A stretch of 64,000 bases of DNA from Eukaryota sp. TZLM1-RC (Eukaryota; Metamonada: BaSk clade): assembly GCA_040285825.1 (NCBI GenBank), contig JAUPSS010000005.1, positions 186,001 through 250,000 on the forward strand. The letters run 5' to 3'. The notes under the pieces were generated by a model. The model made no database searches and had not been told where the DNA came from. It worked only from the letters and a program-made list of their open reading frames with translations. The position numbers and the translations under genes were made by a program. Shown here in pieces: positions 61,960 through 64,000 of this stretch; the stretch's first letter is position 1; every line of letters starts with the position of its first letter.

Positions 61960-63035
61960 ATTTATTGAATTTGCACACTTAATTAAATTAACTCATAACT
62001 AATGGGACGATAATCATTGAACCAAGATTTCCTCTACAAAATCTTGATCTGCTTGCCGTCTAGCTAAAGCTTCTCTTATTCGATTGAAAAACTGTGGTGA
62101 TCTATTAATAATGGCAAATTGAATCCGTGAACGCCATAAAAATATCAAATCTTTTCATTGTTTTTTCTTGCACCATTTTTTGGAAATCATCCAAAAAAGT
62201 TTCTGCTTCAACTGTTAATCTTCCATTTATCGAAAATGGGAAAGTAATAAAAACCAGCTGTGTATTTCTATCGACATTAGCCTCTTCAATATCTTTATCA
62301 TATTTTCTATGTTTCTCTTTTGTTTTAAAATCCAGAACAGCCACAGGATTAAGTTTTCTTCCGTGAACCAAAGTATCGTTTACAACATTACATGAGACAA
62401 AGTCAACAATAGCTTCAGAATTATCAATCCAATCACAGTATACATCACCTCTATCATCAGAACCAAAATTATTCAGAGAAAGTGTTTCCTTCAGCAGGGG
62501 CTCTTTGATACACGATATTCTTGCAGTTTGAGCCATATTGAAAACAGTGTCTCTAACAGCATCATGTAATGAAGAACGATAAGTTATCAATTTAGAACAA
62601 TTCAGAGCATGGCGCAAAGTGAGTTGAGGTGAATTCGAACAAATACATTTTTCTTTTGATAATAATTGATTAATGGGGATATTCAAATATAATCTAATTT
62701 TTGTTACAAATGCTTCATTAGTGGCACACAATCCAAATCTTCGTGGTACAATGGTTACAAAAAGTGAAGAATCTGATGACTTACTTTCACAAACACCCTT
62801 TTCCATTAACAATGAGTGAAGATCTTGATTTAAAACAGCCGAGCTGTATATATTATCATAAAGATCATTTTCATACCTTCCAGTCAATCGTTTCTGTAAT
62901 GTTCGAAGAGTGTACTTCAAATTTAAAACATTCTTTTCTGGAATATTGCCATTGAATGATTGGGGAAAGCATCGACCCCATTTTTCTGTATCAATTTTTG
63001 AAAATCTTTGAGTTCTTTCTTTTGACTCCATTGGA
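61960..63035 (-). mobile_element. LINE copy, zinc knuckle to 3' end, largely open
   Basis: One open frame of about 300 codons (62105-63031) covers the linker (LRTLQKRLTGRYENDLYDNI), the CxC...H...C region (CICSN, LRHALNCSK), the nuclease blocks GDVYCDWIDNSEAIVDF and VLDFKTKEKHRKYDKD, and FPFSINGRLTVEAETFLDDF. A single frameshift near 62140 separates it from the terminal block. The 3' tail has CGTCCCATTAGTTATGAGTT and ends near 61965. The copy is 5'-truncated near 63035 and is nearly identical to those at 12-14 and 55-58 kb. Confidence 0.85.
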
Positions 63036-63265
63036 ATCAGAAACTGATTCAGGCATCAACAAGAAAGAATAGAAGCAATGATCGCAGTTCAGCCAGGTTT
63101 TAAGTTAAACGGTTTTATGTAGAGGAATGAAGAAAGAAAATATTTTCAAAATATTTGTATGACCTTGATGTTGCCATTAATAAAATTGCACCATAAATTT
63201 GGTGTCAATGTTTTCCCGACTCAGTTCAAGAGATTCCTCCACGAAATTAAGTTAATTTAAAATAT
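63036..63265. other. Short intergenic stretch between LINE relics
   Basis: No feature seen. Confidence 0.5.
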
Positions 63266-63570
63266 TGTGTGAAGAAGCTTCAACAAAAACTGACAGTAAT
63301 ATTTGAAGGCTTGGATTATGAAGTACGTCTTGGCATGGCCACGCGAAAAAATCCCGCTTCTGCAAATTTTTTACTGGATGCTTGTGATAGTTCTGCCTCT
63401 TGTTTAATTAATCAAGTACCAAAAGTTTATGGTTTGTTTCTCAATAACCCTTGTTTTTTATTATCTATGCGTCTTCGATCTTTTATTTGGCCTGTCAATC
63501 TTCCTCATAAATTAATTTGTAAATGTGGAAAGACTGTCACTCCAACCAATTTATTTAATTGTAATTTTTT
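63266..63570 (+). mobile_element. LINE relic, second subfamily, linker and zinc knuckle
   Basis: Reads KKLQQKLTVIFEGLDYEVRL, then VPKVYGLFLNNPCFLLSMRL and LICKCGKTVTPTNLFNC. This corresponds in order to the LQKRL...VPRRFxL.....MRL...CxC...C region of the main subfamily. It ends abruptly against the tail of the next, opposite-strand copy, so it is either interrupted or rearranged. Confidence 0.7.
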
Positions 63571-63604
63571 TTCCTTATTTATTTTTATTCAACAACAAAT
63601 ATGA

Positions 63605-64000
63605 AATACACAATTAAAACTCCACATCCTCAAAACCTGCCTCCCCTACATCAAAACAATTAATCGCTAAAGATTCAGAAAATTTCCCAAAAGAAGATAG
63701 TGAATCAGAAATTAGTGTTACCATTCCCTTAAAAATAGAAAATACAATCCTGTTTTGCCAGTAAACACGATTGAAAATTCTTCCAGTTCTTTCCTTTACA
63801 ACTACAACAAAATCCTCAAGGAAAGCCATAGCAGCCTTACCTAGAGATCCAAGCAAAGAAAAAACAAATGGACATAAATTATATTGGGCATGAGAATTTT
63901 CATTAACCGAGGAAATGGGTTTCGCATATTTAGCAATTTTATATTTTTCGCCTGCAAGAAGAGGATTATTTACATCCGAGTTAATGAAATGTTCGTTAGA
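63605..64000 (-). mobile_element. LINE relic, second subfamily, running off the window
   Basis: The frame 63614-63856 reads MLGSLGKAAMAFLEDFVVVV, RIFNRVYWQNRIVFSIFKGM and the terminal FDVGEAGFEDVEF. The DNA is very similar to 44.07-44.5 kb. The copy continues past the window end. Confidence 0.8.

Noticed and set aside
1-64000. tRNA, rRNA and CRISPR features
   Set aside because: No cloverleaf-like GGTTCGAATC arm with matching partner, no rRNA-like conserved stretch and no regularly spaced short repeats were found by eye.
1-64000. Assignment to Trichomonas or Blastocystis from PFO and short introns
   Set aside because: The acceptor motif differs from the trichomonad ACTAACACACAG, and Blastocystis genes are intron-rich; the window supports only a broad anaerobic-protist call.

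Overview
This is an AT-rich, gene-dense nuclear region of a unicellular eukaryote, very probably an anaerobic flagellate. Most host genes are long uninterrupted ORFs using the standard code. Five very short spliceosomal introns (28-35 nt) can be reconstructed. They share a GTNTGN donor and a fused branch-point/acceptor motif close to YTNACNNTAG. Anaerobic metabolism is indicated by a full-length pyruvate:ferredoxin oxidoreductase. A block of TTAGGG-like repeats lies inside the window. A metamonad-type protist fits these traits, but that placement is inference.

Recognisable host genes, left to right: TAF6 (3.1-4.4 kb, -), an NAGPA-like phosphodiester glycosidase (8.2-9.1, -), the replication licensing factor CDT1 (9.9-11.1, -), a TMEM62-like phosphoesterase (18.0-19.7, +), a WDR13-like WD40 protein (19.9-21.0, -), a large cysteine-rich type I membrane protein (23.2-26.6, +), a coiled-coil protein (26.7-27.9, -), the Golgi protein Kish/TMEM167 (28.3-28.6, -), a large protein with possible dynein-heavy-chain ancestry (30.5-34.0, +), PFO (34.0-37.6, -), the five-RRM rRNA-processing factor MRD1/RBM19 (39.6-41.5, -), PEMT (42.0-42.7, +), the GINS subunit PSF3 (46.6-47.2, +), two small coiled-coil or disordered proteins (47.9-49.5, -), dolichol kinase (52.5-53.7, +, two frameshifts), a possible CATCHR tether subunit (54.0-55.2, -), an MCMBP-like protein (58.7-60.0, +) and a DDX51/Dbp6-like helicase (60.2-61.7, -). 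These are unrelated housekeeping genes. Three of them (CDT1, PSF3, MCMBP-like) act in replication licensing or initiation.

The spaces between genes are a graveyard of mobile DNA. (1) A non-LTR retrotransposon family encodes a reverse transcriptase, a zinc-knuckle-like motif and a C-terminal restriction-endonuclease-like domain. It is present as more than a dozen broken, 5'-truncated copies of at least two subfamilies. (2) There are four decayed Fanzor/TnpB-like RNA-guided-nuclease genes (about 15.8-17.9, 21.1-22.9, 27.9-28.1 and 49.5-50.7 kb). (3) A compact LTR retrotransposon with 140-bp LTRs carries only a gag-like ORF and sits inside one Fanzor relic; a related solo LTR lies at 43.7 kb. 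(4) A shrunken hAT element has matching TIRs and a target duplication.

The most novel points are the Fanzor relics, especially the two whose shared 3' ends run into the start codons of two different host genes. The uniform mini-introns, the gag-only LTR element and a 2A-like motif in a retroelement ORF come next. A left-edge ORF pair (0.2-2.1 kb) with a tandem 12-residue repeat is unrecognised.
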